Of a DNA stretch of 64,000 bases, positions 16,585-26,273 are shown in pieces. Source of the stretch: Kitasatospora phosalacinea. Lineage in GTDB: Bacteria; Actinomycetota; Actinomycetes; Streptomycetales; Streptomycetaceae. The notes beneath the pieces were generated by a model that did no database searches, was not told the DNA's origin, and worked only from the letters and a program-made list of their open reading frames with translations. Position 1 is the stretch's first letter. Each line of letters starts with the position of its first letter. Made by a program: the position numbers and the translations under genes. The DNA lies in contig NZ_BSSA01000006.1 in assembly GCF_030268885.1 (NCBI RefSeq), positions 1 to 64,000 of the forward strand. The letters are read 5' to 3'.

Positions 16585-17466
16585 TCACGCCGGCATCACC
16601 GCGGACAGGTCGTCGTCCGGACCGCCCTTGGCGGCGGGCGCGGTCTTCGCCGGTGCGGTCTTCGCCTGCTCGGCCTTGCCGCCGCCGGCGGCCCGGCGCA
16701 GCTTGGCGGCGGCGGCGCGGACCGGGCCGGGGGCGCGGTCGAGCACCGAGTCGCCCGCGGACGGCTCGTCGCCGGCCTTGCGCTGCTCGTGGAAGGCGAG
16801 GATCTGCAGCTCTATCGAGAGGTCGACCTTGCGCACGTCCACCCCGTCCGGCACGGTCAGCACGGTCGGGGCGAAGTTCAGGATGCTGGTCACGCCGGCC
16901 TCCACCAGCCGGTCGCAGACCTGCTGGGCGGCACCGGGCGGGGTGGTGATCACGCCGATGGAGACGTGCTGGGTGGCGACGATCTCCTCCAGCTCGTCCA
17001 TGTGCCGCACGGGCAGGCCCGCGGCGGTGCTGCCGACCACGTTCGGGTCGGCGTCCAGCAGCGCGGCTACCCGGAAGCCGCGGGAGGCGAAACCGCCGTA
17101 GTTGGCGAGGGCGTGGCCCAGGTTGCCGATGCCGACGATGACGACCGGCCAGTCCTGGGTGAGGCCCAGCTCGCGGGAGATCTGGTAGACGAGGTACTCC
17201 ACGTCGTACCCGACGCCCCGGGTGCCGTAGGAGCCCAGGTAGGAGAAGTCCTTGCGGAGCTTCGCGGAGTTCACCCCGGCGGCGGCGGCCAGCTCCTCGG
17301 AGGAGACGGTCGGCACGGAGCGCTCGGAGAGCGCGGTGAGCGCCCGCAGGTAGAGCGGGAGGCGGGCGACGGTCGCCTCCGGGATGCCCCGCGCGCGCGA
17401 GGGTCGGCGCGCGGCTCCGGGGTCGGGCGTCTGCGAACTGCTGGGTGAGGGTCGGCCGATTGCCAC
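16585..17466 (-). CDS. rex: Redox-sensing transcriptional repressor Rex
   Basis: 293 aa. N-terminal winged helix (IPEATVARLPLYLRAL... VNSAKLRKDFSYLGSYGTRGVGYDV) and a Rossmann NAD(H)-binding domain (VIVGIGNLGHALANYGG). Rex releases DNA when NADH rises and controls respiratory and haem genes. The start is a GTG preceded by AGGAG; longer frames upstream have no support. The C-terminal Lys/Ala-rich tail (AKTAPAKTAPAAKGG) makes it about 35 aa longer than the S. coelicolor protein. A Rex operator lies 47 bp upstream, so the rex-hemACD operon is autoregulated. Confidence 0.96.
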   Translation of the reverse strand: MAIGRPSPSSSQTPDPGAARRPSRARGIPEATVARLPLYLRALTALSERSVPTVSSEELAAAAGVNSAKLRKDFSYLGSYGTRGVGYDVEYLVYQISRELGLTQDWPVVIVGIGNLGHALANYGGFASRGFRVAALLDADPNVVGSTAAGLPVRHMDELEEIVATQHVSIGVITTPPGAAQQVCDRLVEAGVTSILNFAPTVLTVPDGVDVRKVDLSIELQILAFHEQRKAGDEPSAGDSVLDRAPGPVRAAAAKLRRAAGGGKAEQAKTAPAKTAPAAKGGPDDDLSAVMPA

Positions 17467-17512
17467 GTTGCTCCTGCGGGTGAAGCTGGGCTTGGACCGC
17501 CAGGCTATGCGT

Positions 17513-17530
17513 TTGTGAACGTGTGCACAA
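17513..17530. promoter_or_regulatory. Rex operator (ROP site)
   Basis: TTGTGAACGTGTGCACAA is an imperfect palindrome that fits the known Rex consensus TTGTGAA-N4-TTCACAA with two changes. It is placed just upstream of rex, as in S. coelicolor where Rex represses rex-hemACD. Confidence 0.85.
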
Positions 17531-17567
17531 AGATGGTGTCCGATTTGTCCCCGAACAGTGACACGCA

Positions 17568-18242
17568 TCACTCGTAACCCGCCGAACCGATCAGCGCCCG
17601 CGGGCCCTCCACCCCGGCCGGCCACGGCCCCAGCGGTGCCACCCGGCGCAGCAGCGGGACGTCCTCCCGGGCGCGCACCGAGCGGGACGGGCCCAGCCGC
17701 GGCCAGGGCACCACCGGCTGCGCGGGCAGCTGCACCTCCGCGCAGCCCGTCCGGCGGCAGTGCCGCAGCAGCTCCACCGTGGCCAGCGCGTCCCCCAGCG
17801 CGGTGTGCGCCGGGAACCAGCCCAGCCCGGCCGCGTCCACGCACGCGGACAGGCCGAAACCGCCCGCCTCCGGCAGCAGCCGGCGGGCCATCCGCATCGT
17901 GCACAGCAGCGGCAACGGGGGGAGCGTCACCCCGATCCGCGCGAACTCCCGCTCCAGGAACGCCCGGTCGCAGGTCACGTGGTGGCCGACCAGCACCCGG
18001 CCGGCCAGCAGCTCCAGCAGCCGGGGCGCGATCTGCCGGAACCGCGGCGCCCCGAGGACGTCCTCCTGCGCTATCCCGTGCACGTGGGTCGGCCCGACCG
18101 GTCCGACCGGGTCCACCAGCGTGGCGAACTCGCGCTCGACCCGCAGCCCGGCGTCCAACTGCACCACGGCGACCTCGACCACCCGGTGGCGCCAGGGGCT
18201 ACGACCGGTGGCCTCGACGTCGACGACGGCGTAGCCGTTCAT
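17568..18242 (-). CDS. 3'-5' exonuclease, DnaQ-like (DEDDh)
   Basis: 224 aa. A DEDDh exonuclease domain covers residues 4-165: ExoI VVDVEATG (Asp and Glu ligands), ExoII GHHVTCDRAFLE (Asp), and ExoIII HTALGDALAT (His and Asp). All four metal-binding acids and the catalytic histidine are visible. Likely roles are proofreading-type or nucleic acid trimming. The ATG at 18242 is preceded by GAGGAGG; a GTG six codons upstream overlaps this site. It lies upstream of rex but its stop is 37 bp beyond the Rex operator, so it is a separate unit reading towards rex. Confidence 0.88.
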   Translation of the reverse strand: MNGYAVVDVEATGRSPWRHRVVEVAVVQLDAGLRVEREFATLVDPVGPVGPTHVHGIAQEDVLGAPRFRQIAPRLLELLAGRVLVGHHVTCDRAFLEREFARIGVTLPPLPLLCTMRMARRLLPEAGGFGLSACVDAAGLGWFPAHTALGDALATVELLRHCRRTGCAEVQLPAQPVVPWPRLGPSRSVRAREDVPLLRRVAPLGPWPAGVEGPRALIGSAGYE

Positions 18243-18367
18243 CGCGCCCTCCTCTTGCACAGCCCCCGGCGGACACGGAAACCGTTCGATCGTAAGCCGA
18301 GAAGTCAGCGAACTCCTAGGGCGATCTTCATCGGACGTTCACGAAGCACCGGTTCCGCGGGGCCCGC

Positions 18368-18667
18368 TCAGGCCCCGAGCGCCTTGCGCAGCCGGGCCTC
18401 GTCGACCCGCCAGAAGTCGTGCTGGCGGCCGTCGACCAGCGTCACCGGGATCTGCTCGGCGTACTGCTCGTACAGCGCCGGGTCCTGCAGGATGTCCTTC
18501 TCCTCGAAGGCGGCGCCCAGCTCGGCGGTGACCTTGAGGATGACCGCCCGGGCGTCCTCGCACAGGTGGCAGCCGGGCTTGCCGATCAGGGTCACGGTGG
18601 TGTCGGCGGGGTTCTTCTTCGCGCGTCGCAGCAGGCTCACCGGTTCATTGTGCCGCCGCGCGTTCAC
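18368..18667 (-). CDS. Glutaredoxin-like (thioredoxin-fold, DUF836) protein
   Basis: 99 aa. Thioredoxin fold with the redox motif CHLC in LIGKPGCHLCEDA, then EEKDILQDPALYEQY and the cis-proline region IPVTLVDG. Members are small dithiol proteins of uncertain partner. Start could be the GTG at 18667 or the GTG at 18640; the first is kept. It commonly lies between rex/hemA and the HAD phosphatase in streptomycetes. Confidence 0.85.
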   Translation of the reverse strand: MNARRHNEPVSLLRRAKKNPADTTVTLIGKPGCHLCEDARAVILKVTAELGAAFEEKDILQDPALYEQYAEQIPVTLVDGRQHDFWRVDEARLRKALGA

Positions 18668-18723
18668 TGCCCCGGCACTCCGGCGACACGGGGTCGGTCG
18701 GCCGCGCTGACTATGCTCGTCGC

Positions 18724-19647
18724 ATGGCAGCGCTGCGAAGGCTCACCCGGGCAAGGCGTTCCACCGCGGACCTGACCGCCCTGGCGGGAGAGGCCGCGGC
18801 CGACGCCGCCGAGGCCCAGCTCCCGGCGGCGGACGCGAGGTCCCCGGAGGGGGACCACACGCCGGTGCCCGGGGACGTCCGGGCGGCCGCGTTCTTCGAC
18901 TGCGACAACACCATCCTGCGCGGGGCCGCGATCTTCTACCTCGGGGTCGGCCTGTACCGGCGGCGCTTCTTCTCCCGCCGCGACCTGCTCCGCTTCGCCT
19001 GGCAGCAGGCCGCGTTCCGGCTGCACGGCGCCGAGAACCCGGACCACATCGCCGACGCCCGGGACAGCGCGCTCGGCCTGGTCGCGGGCAAGCGCACCGC
19101 GGACCTGGAGCAGATCTGCGAGGAGATCTTCGAACCGGTGCTGGCCGAGAAGGTCTGGCCCGGCACCCGGGCGCTGGTGCAGATGCACCTGGACGCCGGG
19201 CAGCGGGTCTGGCTGGTCACCGCCGCGCCGCAGGAGGTGGCCCGGCTGATCGCCCGCCGCCTGGGCATGACCGGCGCGCTCGGCACCGTCGCGGAGACCC
19301 GGGACGGCGAGTACACCGGCCGGCTGGTCGGCGGGATGCTGCACGGCCAGGCGAAGGCCGCCGCGGTGCAGGCGCTGGCCCGCCGCGAGCAGTTGGACCT
19401 GGCGCGCTGCGCGGCGTTCAGCGACTCCGCCAACGACATCCCGATGCTGAGCCTGGTCGGCCACCCGTACGTGATCAACCCGGACGGGGCGCTGCGGCGG
19501 CACGCGCGGGCGATGGGCTGGCGGGTGCGGGACTTCCGGACCGGGCGGAAGGCGGCCCGGATCGGCGTCCCGGCGGCGGCCGGGCTCGGCGTGCTGGCCG
19601 GGGCGGCCGCGGCGGCCGTCGCGGTGCACCGGCGGCAGCGGGCCTGA
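18724..19647 (+). CDS. HAD-superfamily hydrolase, subfamily IB (phosphoserine phosphatase-like)
   Basis: 307 aa. HAD motif I is FFDCDNTILRG (DxDxT with the nucleophile Asp), motif II TAAPQE region, motif III K-AAAVQAL, and motif IV FSDSANDIPML. The 60-residue N-terminal extension is charged and low-complexity, and the C-terminus ends in a short Ala-rich hydrophobic segment (GVPAAAGLGVLAGAAAAAVAV) that may associate with the membrane. Substrate unknown; subfamily members act on phosphoserine or similar phosphomonoesters. Located upstream of bldN, with a 491-bp gap. Confidence 0.85.
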   Translation: MAALRRLTRARRSTADLTALAGEAAADAAEAQLPAADARSPEGDHTPVPGDVRAAAFFDCDNTILRGAAIFYLGVGLYRRRFFSRRDLLRFAWQQAAFRLHGAENPDHIADARDSALGLVAGKRTADLEQICEEIFEPVLAEKVWPGTRALVQMHLDAGQRVWLVTAAPQEVARLIARRLGMTGALGTVAETRDGEYTGRLVGGMLHGQAKAAAVQALARREQLDLARCAAFSDSANDIPMLSLVGHPYVINPDGALRRHARAMGWRVRDFRTGRKAARIGVPAAAGLGVLAGAAAAAVAVHRRQRA

Positions 19648-20138
19648 ACCCAGGCCCCGGCGCGGCAGCGGGCCCGGACCCCGGCCCCGGCCGGCCCCGT
19701 CAACGCGGCGTCGACGACACGCCCTCCGGAGGGTGATCCCGGCAGGTCAGCGGGGGTGAATCCGGCGGGGGCGTCCGGCAGTTCGGGAACGTCCGGCCCT
19801 GACCGGAACTGATCGTTCGACAGTCGGCCAAAGTCATGGGTTGGGATCGCGGATCGCGGGGAAACCCGGCCCGCGCCCCGGTGTTCGGTCACCTGGCGTG
19901 CACAACCGGTCACATTGAGCCGGATGGATGGCGCCAACTCCGGTCACTGACAGGTGAATATGCGCAAGAAGTGGACCTCATCCGACCACTTCGACCACGC
20001 GGTGTAGCTGTCATTGCACAAAGCGTTATTCTCTCCTGGATGCACCCCACCCGAACGTCCCCGTGACGGGTGGCCAGTGCGGCGTGCTCTCCGCACAGGC
20101 GGAGGTGATCCGTCCACAGTTCTGCCTCTGGGAGTCCC
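19648..20138. promoter_or_regulatory. bldN upstream regulatory region
   Basis: 491 bp without a credible gene. CGGTCAC is repeated three times in direct orientation at 19886-19892, 19907-19913 and 19941-19947; the last is followed by GTGA to give TCAC-N6-GTGA (19944-19957). BldD represses bldN in Streptomyces and its half-sites contain TNAC/GTNA, so these are candidate BldD contacts, although the spacing is one base longer than the consensus I recall. The region from about 19920 to 20045 is relatively AT-rich, suitable for promoters. Confidence 0.5.
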
Positions 20139-21026
20139 GTGTACCCACCCGTCCGGAACGACGCGCCAGCCACCTCCCGCCCGTCGACCGCCACTCTGCG
20201 CCGCGGTGTGCGCCTGGAACGGCTGTGGGCCGCGATCCGCGAGTTCGAACTGATCGCGCCCGTGCCGCAGCCCGCGGTGGCCGGTGCCGCGTTCGCCGCG
20301 CCGGCCCCCGCCGCGTTCGCCGGGCCGCTGCTGCGCTCGACCGCCACCGGCCCCACCGCCGGCCCCGCCGCCGCGGGCGGCAGCGCCCCGGCCACCGGGG
20401 CGCGCGGCCGCACCGTGCCCGCCCCCGGCACCCGCGGCCGCTCCCGCAGCGCGCCCGCCGGGCCCGGCTACGACACCGAGCACAACCCGGTGGTGGAACT
20501 GGTCGAGCGGGCCCAGAACGGCGAGAGCGAGGCCTTCGGGCGGCTCTACGACCACTACGCCGACACGGTCTACCGGTACATCTACTACCGGGTCGGCAGC
20601 CGGGCCACCGCCGAGGACCTGACCAGCGAGACCTTCCTGCGCGCCCTGCGCCGGATCGGCACCTTCACCTGGCAGGGCCGCGACTTCGGCGCCTGGCTGG
20701 TGACCATCGCCCGCAACCTGGTGGCCGACCACTTCAAGTCCAGCCGGTTCCGGCTGGAGGTCACCACCGGCGAGATGCTGGACTCCAACGAGTGCGAGCG
20801 CAGCCCCGAGGAGTCGGTGCTGGAGTCGCTCTCCAACGCCGCCCTGCTGGACGCGGTGCGCCGGCTCAACCCGCAGCAGCAGGAGTGCGTCACGCTGCGC
20901 TTCCTGCAGGGCCTCTCGGTGGCCGAGACGGCCCGGATCATGGGCAAGAACGAGGGCGCCATCAAGACGCTGCAGTACCGGGCGGTGCGCACGCTGGCCC
21001 GCCTGCTGCCGCCGGACGCCAGGTGA
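20139..21026 (+). CDS. bldN: ECF RNA polymerase sigma factor BldN (developmental)
   Basis: 295 aa. Residues 1-115 form an unstructured Ala/Pro-rich N-terminal extension, matching the pro-sequence that is proteolytically removed from BldN. Sigma region 2 is AFGRLYDHYADTVYRYIYYR plus AEDLTSETFLRAL, and region 4 contains LNPQQQECVTLRFLQGLS and AETARIMGKNEGAIKTLQYR, nearly identical to what I recall of S. coelicolor BldN. It directs chaplin, rodlin, bldM and rsbN transcription for aerial hyphae. GTG start; the pro-region here is about 25 residues longer than in S. coelicolor. Followed by rsbN. Confidence 0.95.
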   Translation: MYPPVRNDAPATSRPSTATLRRGVRLERLWAAIREFELIAPVPQPAVAGAAFAAPAPAAFAGPLLRSTATGPTAGPAAAGGSAPATGARGRTVPAPGTRGRSRSAPAGPGYDTEHNPVVELVERAQNGESEAFGRLYDHYADTVYRYIYYRVGSRATAEDLTSETFLRALRRIGTFTWQGRDFGAWLVTIARNLVADHFKSSRFRLEVTTGEMLDSNECERSPEESVLESLSNAALLDAVRRLNPQQQECVTLRFLQGLSVAETARIMGKNEGAIKTLQYRAVRTLARLLPPDAR

Positions 21027-21329
21027 TCCGCCGACCGTGGACGCGATAGCCCACAGACCGTCGTCGCCGCCCCCGGCGACCGACGGCCCGTCAACCCGCC
21101 CCTGGCGCCTGCACGTCCGGGTGACGGGGCGGTCATCTGCTCTGCTTAATACGCCAGGGGGGTCGTGCGTAACCGACTCCCGACACCGCTCGTTGGCCAG
21201 CGTGCAATCCCCCACCGGGCCCGCAGTCAAGTGGGAACTCGTACTGTCACCCGATGGTGTGGTTTCGGTCTGCCGGGACAACCAACTGGCAGGCCACGGT
21301 GTCGAAAACGACGAAGGGAGGTGTGGCCC
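21027..21329 (+). promoter_or_regulatory. bldN-rsbN intergenic region with candidate sigma-BldN promoter
   Basis: 303 bp. CGTAAC (21168-21173), 17 nt, CGTTGG (21191-21196) resembles the elements before chaplin 1 and rodlin 1. In Streptomyces rsbN is transcribed from a BldN-dependent promoter, so this would be the negative feedback promoter. A GTCGTCGCCG...CGGCGACCGAC inverted repeat around 21060-21086 follows bldN and may attenuate its transcript. Confidence 0.6.
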
Positions 21330-22526
21330 GTGACGGCAAACGTGCTGGAGCACCGGCGGGCGAAGTCCTTCGCCGAGGCGCTGGAGGCCCACCAGAGTGA
21401 CCACCGGAGCAGCGGCTCGCACCGGGCCGGCTCCGCCGCCATGACCGAACTCCTCGCCATGGCCGACGCGCTCGGTGCGGTCCCCGCCCCCGAGCTCGCC
21501 GCCGAGACGCGGACGGTCCAACGCGCCCAGCTGATGGCCGCGTTCGAGCAGGAGTGGGCGGGCGGCGCCCCCACCGCGGTCCTCCCCGCCCAACGCAGCC
21601 GACGCCTCCGCGGCACCCGCTGGGGCCGCCGCCTCGCCATCGGCGGCCTGGTCGCCGGCGTCGCCGTCGGCTCCCTCGCCGGAGCCGCCGCCGCCTCCAC
21701 CAACGCCCTCCCCGGCGACGCCCTGTACGGCATGAAGCGCGGCCTCGAAGGGCTGCGCCTCGACTGGGCCGACGACGACACCGAGCGCGGCGCACTGCTG
21801 CTCCAGCAGGCCACCACCCGGCTCGACGAGGCGCAGACCCTGCTCGACCGCGCCAACGGTCCGGCCGCGCTCAGCCCCGACACCGTCGACCAGGTCCGCC
21901 GCGCGCTCGACGACATGCACGCGGAGGCGCTGCGCGGCCGCGACCTGCTGCGCGCCGTCTACCGCACCAACGGCTCGCTCACCCCGATGCGCCAACTCGC
22001 CGGTTTCGCCGGGGAGGACCAGCGCTGGACGGCCCTGCAGTCCAAGCTGCCGTCCGGGCTCAGCAGCCAGGCGTCCAAGGTCGACCAGCTCTTCGACGAC
22101 ATAAGCGAGGACGTCGCGCCGCTGCGGCTGGGGCAGCTCCCCGGCCAGGGCGGCAGCGGCGGCAGCGGGGCGGCCACCGGGGGCGGCGGCGAGAGCGGCG
22201 GCACCGGCAGCGGGACGGGTCAGCAGCCGCTGCTGCCCGGCACCGGCGCCTCCGGCGGCGCGAGCGGCGGCCACGCCCCGAGCACCGCTCCCAGCGCCCG
22301 CTCCACCCCCGCGCCCGGCGCCTCCACCGCGGGCGGTCTCGGCGACCTCCTCGGCGGCCTCACCGGCACCGGCGCCACCCCCGCGCCCTCCGGCTCCGCC
22401 GCCCCCGCGACGGGCAGCACCCCCGCCCCGTCCGGCTCCCCCGCGGCACCCCCGGCGGACACCGGCCAGGGCATCACCGTCCCGCCGCTCATCCCGGGCC
22501 TGCTGCCCGGACTGACGCTCAAGTAG
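21330..22526 (+). CDS. rsbN: Anti-sigma-BldN factor RsbN (DUF5667-containing membrane protein)
   Basis: 398 aa. The cytoplasmic N-terminus (about residues 1-105, SFAEALEAHQSD... LAMADALGAV) would bind BldN, one membrane helix follows (RLAIGGLVAGVAVGSLAGAAA), then a DUF5667 extracytoplasmic domain (ALPGDALYGMKRGLEGLRL to about residue 260) and a long Gly/Pro/Ser-rich tail. RsbN holds BldN inactive until development. The GTG start has GGGAGG 8 nt upstream. The longer upstream frame overlaps the promoter. Identification rests on position directly after bldN and this architecture. Confidence 0.92.
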   Translation: MTANVLEHRRAKSFAEALEAHQSDHRSSGSHRAGSAAMTELLAMADALGAVPAPELAAETRTVQRAQLMAAFEQEWAGGAPTAVLPAQRSRRLRGTRWGRRLAIGGLVAGVAVGSLAGAAAASTNALPGDALYGMKRGLEGLRLDWADDDTERGALLLQQATTRLDEAQTLLDRANGPAALSPDTVDQVRRALDDMHAEALRGRDLLRAVYRTNGSLTPMRQLAGFAGEDQRWTALQSKLPSGLSSQASKVDQLFDDISEDVAPLRLGQLPGQGGSGGSGAATGGGGESGGTGSGTGQQPLLPGTGASGGASGGHAPSTAPSARSTPAPGASTAGGLGDLLGGLTGTGATPAPSGSAAPATGSTPAPSGSPAAPPADTGQGITVPPLIPGLLPGLTLK

Positions 22527-22554
22527 CGCAGGCACACCGACAGGACGCGCGCCG

Positions 22555-22601
22555 ACCGGGGCGCGGGGAACCGCGCGCAGCGGTTCTCCCCGCGCCCCGG
22601 T
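22555..22601. terminator. Terminator between rsbN and the acyltransferase gene
   Basis: ACCGGGGCGCGGGGAACCGC (22555-22574) pairs with 22580-22601 apart from a 2-nt bulge. It lies between convergent stops (22526 and 22614). Its GGGGCGCGGGGAAC core recurs elsewhere in the window. Confidence 0.7.
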
Positions 22602-22613
22602 TTCGCTTCCGCC

Positions 22614-23614
<1,001 letters not shown>

Positions 23615-23618
<4 letters not shown>

Positions 23619-24685
23619 CGCGGCCTCGTTTCCTGGTGCGGGGTGGGCTGGTGGTGGTCGCCGAGCATCCCGGCGAGCCGGTCGGTGACGCGGTCGGTGA
23701 CGGCGGTGAGCCGCTCGGGCGGGAGCGGCCCGGCGGAGGTGTGCGCGACGAAGTCGGCGAAGGCCCCGGCGGTGGTCCAGCGCGGGGCGTAGCCGAACCG
23801 GTCGCGGAGCTGGGCGGTGTCCACCACCCGTCCGTGGGTGAGGAGTTGGAGCTGTTCCTGGGAGAACGCCCGGTCCGCGGGGGCGGACAGCTGCCGGGCC
23901 AGCCGGCCGACCAGGCCGAGCGCGGGGCGCAGCAGCGGGACGGTGGGGCGGCCGAGGCGGCGGGCGCACTGGGAGAGCAGCAGGACGCCCTCCCCGGCGA
24001 CGTTGTAGGTGCCGGGGGCGGCGCCGAGCGCGGCCAGCCGGAGCACCTCCAGGGCGTCCTCCTCGTGGACGAACTGCAGCCGGGGGTCGTACCCGAAGGC
24101 GGTGGGCAGCACGGGGAGGCGGAAGTACGCGGCGAGCGGGGTGTCGCCGTCCGGGCCGAGGATGTTGGCGAAGCGCAGCACGGTGACGTCGACGTCGGGG
24201 CGGCGGCGGGCGAAGCCGCGGACGTAGCCCTCGACCTCGGCGGCGTCCCGGGCGAAGCCGCCGGGGGGCAGCGCCTTGGGCTGCGTCCGCTCGCCGAACA
24301 CGGCGGGGTCGCGGGGCGCCGAACCGTACACGGCGGTGGTGGACTTCACGACCAGGCGGCGCAGGCCGGGGGCCTGCTGGCAGGCGCCGAGCAGCTGCAT
24401 GCTGCCGATGACGTTGCTCTCCTTCACCGCGGCCCGGCCGCCGTGGCCGAGCGCGGTGACGTTGAGGTGCACGACGGTGTCGACGCCGTGCTCGGCGATC
24501 ACCCGGGCGACGGCCGGGCGCCGCGGGTCGACCTGGGCGTAGTGGACGCCGGGCGGCAGGTCCGGCGGCGGCGGGGCCGCGTCGACGCCGACCACCCGGT
24601 CCACCTCGGGGTGCGCGGCGATCCGTTCGGCGAACCGCGCGCCGAGCGGCCGCGCCACCCCGGTGACGAGCACGACCTTGCCCAC
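23615..24685 (-). CDS. NAD-dependent epimerase/dehydratase (extended SDR)
   Basis: About 356 aa. Rossmann start VVLVTGVARPLGARFAER binds NAD(P). Substrate region includes VKSTTAVYGSAPRDP, but the usual YxxxK catalytic pair is not evident after it (PGGFARDAAE occupies the place), so the protein may be non-catalytic or have atypical chemistry. Start chosen at the GTG before GKVVLVTG with GGAGG upstream; a longer frame to 24802 has no conserved sequence. Coupled to the downstream acyltransferase, which suggests a shared lipid or envelope role. Confidence 0.83.
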
Positions 24686-24883
24686 GTTGCCCCGACCTCC
24701 CTGGACGCCCACCCTGGTCTGCACCGTACCGCGCGGAGGCCGCGGGGGCGGAAACGCCACTGCCCGCCCCGGGGATTTCTCCTGGGACGGGCAGCGGCAC
24801 ACCGTCGGCGCCAGTTCTACCTGCGTCGCTGAACGCGTGTGCGGGGTCGTCCCCCGCGTGAGCGAGGACGGCGCCGAACGGTG

Positions 24884-24982
24884 TTACTTCTTGTTGCGAC
24901 GCTGGACGCGAGTCCGCTTCAGAAGCTTGCGGTGCTTCTTCTTGGCCATACGCTTGCGACGCTTCTTGATGACAGAGCCCAC
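24884..24982 (-). CDS. 30S ribosomal protein bS22 (AURKAIP1/COX24 domain)
   Basis: 32 aa, starting at GTG with GAGGAAA 5 nt upstream: [20 protein letters not shown] then [11 protein letters not shown]. Nearly all residues are basic. It is the very short actinobacterial homologue of the AURKAIP1/COX24 domain, seen as bS22 in mycobacterial ribosome structures. It would sit in the small subunit near the decoding region. Too short for ordinary gene finding but the match is essentially full-length. It lies between the epimerase and a BldC-like gene on the same strand. Confidence 0.93.
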   Translation of the reverse strand: MGSVIKKRRKRMAKKKHRKLLKRTRVQRRNKK

Positions 24983-25105
24983 GGAATTTCCTCGCTCACT
25001 CGGACCCGCGCCCGTGAGAGACGGGAGTCCATACGACTGACGGAGGGCCTAGCCTACCGTCCGCGTCGCGTTTGCCGTAATCGGTACCCCTGCCGGGGCT
25101 CCGGC

Positions 25106-25315
25106 CTACGCGCTCTCCAGGCGCACGTAGGACTCCTGGAGGTACTCGTGCACCTTCTGCTCGGGCACCCGGAAGGAGCGTCCGACCCGGATGGCCGGAA
25201 GCTCGCCGCTGTGCACGAGGCGGTAGACCGTCATCTTCGAGACCCGCATCACCGAGGCGACCTCGGCCACGGTCAGGAAGACGACATCCTGCAGGGGACG
25301 TTCGCCGGAACTCAT
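25106..25315 (-). CDS. Small BldC/excisionase-type helix-turn-helix DNA-binding protein
   Basis: 69 aa. The MerR-like winged helix FLTVAEVASVMRVSKMTVYRLV is followed by HSGELPAIRVGRSFRVPEQKVHEYL. BldC relatives bind DNA cooperatively along direct repeats and time development. Conserved at this locus, two genes from bldN-rsbN, in the family. ATG start. The 118 bp upstream hold its promoter but I see no clear operator. Confidence 0.88.
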   Translation of the reverse strand: MSSGERPLQDVVFLTVAEVASVMRVSKMTVYRLVHSGELPAIRVGRSFRVPEQKVHEYLQESYVRLESA

Positions 25316-25433
25316 GACCCATCACCCGACCCTTACCCGTGTGCAAGGCACCGGCTTCCCCTCCGGTGACTCCACCGGCACACGTGTATCCCCAGAGTAG
25401 TTATGGGTGGTACGGGTGGGAAGAGGGGGGCCC

Positions 25434-26273
25434 TCACCTGTTGTACGGTGCGAGATCCGCCCGTTGCAGTACGTAGTCGCTCAGCGGAACGTAGCAGCTC
25501 GGGGCCGAGCCGTCCTCCAGCGGTACGACCACCTCGACCAGGCCGTCCGCCTCGGCGGCGAACGGGGCGACGTCGTTGCAGTCCGCGATGCCCCCGGCCG
25601 GGATGCCGAGGCGGCCCGCGCCGCACAGCCAGCCGTGGTCGCCCAGCACCAGGTCGGGCGGGCGGTGCCCGGCGTCGGCGAGGGCGGTCAGGGCGAGCCG
25701 GACGGGCAGCGGGGAGTGGGTGTGCGCTAGGTCGCCGGGGCCGGGGCGGCCGGGGCCGTCGGGGCCGTCCAGGGCGCGCATCACCAGGACGCCGTCGAGC
25801 ACGTCGAGGTAGCGCGGGCGCTCGCCCTCGGGGGTGGGCTCGCGGAAGCGCACGCCCCGCGCGGGGGTGTGCACGGTGCAGCCCGCCGCTTCGAGCGCCT
25901 CGGCCAGCGCGCGGTGGAAGCCCGCGAGCTTGGTGGGGTGGCCGGTGCCCGCGAGCACGCTGCCGCGCCGGTCGGCGGTGCGGCGCAGCAGGAGGGCGAG
26001 CCGGTCCAGGGCGTCGAGGGTGCGGTCGGGGTCGATGGAGTCGGGGCCCCGGACGTGGCGCGGGTCGGGGTTCACGCCGACGCGTTCGGCCATCAGCCGC
26101 AGCACGGCGGCCTCGTCCCGACGGGGCTCCGGGTCCAGCCCCATCAGGGACTTGGGGTCGCCCTGGGCGAACAGCCGGTAGTGCCGCAGGTTGTTCTGCC
26201 GGGGGGTCGGGACCTCGGGCCCGGCCAGGCGGTGCTTGACCAGGTAGGCACGGAGCTCGTCGCGGGCGGTCAC
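25434..26273 (-). CDS. Conserved actinobacterial protein paired with acuC (often annotated phosphatase)
   Basis: 279 aa, soluble. I recognise it as the usual partner of AcuC in streptomycetes but know no demonstrated activity. Visible features: a charged N-terminal helical part, GSVLAGTGHPTKLAGFH (about residue 105), LVLGDHGWLCGAGRLGIPAGGIADCNDVAPFAAE and a C-terminal VPLEDGS. The aspartate/histidine-rich motifs would fit a hydrolase. The GTG start overlaps the acuC stop as GTGA, so the pair is translationally coupled. The longer frame upstream is an overlap with acuC. Confidence 0.72.
   Translation of the reverse strand: MTARDELRAYLVKHRLAGPEVPTPRQNNLRHYRLFAQGDPKSLMGLDPEPRRDEAAVLRLMAERVGVNPDPRHVRGPDSIDPDRTLDALDRLALLLRRTADRRGSVLAGTGHPTKLAGFHRALAEALEAAGCTVHTPARGVRFREPTPEGERPRYLDVLDGVLVMRALDGPDGPGRPGPGDLAHTHSPLPVRLALTALADAGHRPPDLVLGDHGWLCGAGRLGIPAGGIADCNDVAPFAAEADGLVEVVVPLEDGSAPSCYVPLSDYVLQRADLAPYNR

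Noticed and set aside
19836..20066. A 76-codon frame before bldN
   Set aside because: No ribosome-binding site or coding bias, and it covers the region where the promoter and candidate BldD sites lie.
20139..21026. Frameshift or misjoined start of bldN because of the long unconserved N-terminus
   Set aside because: A poorly conserved N-terminal pro-sequence is normal for BldN; the sigma domains are intact and the frame is continuous.
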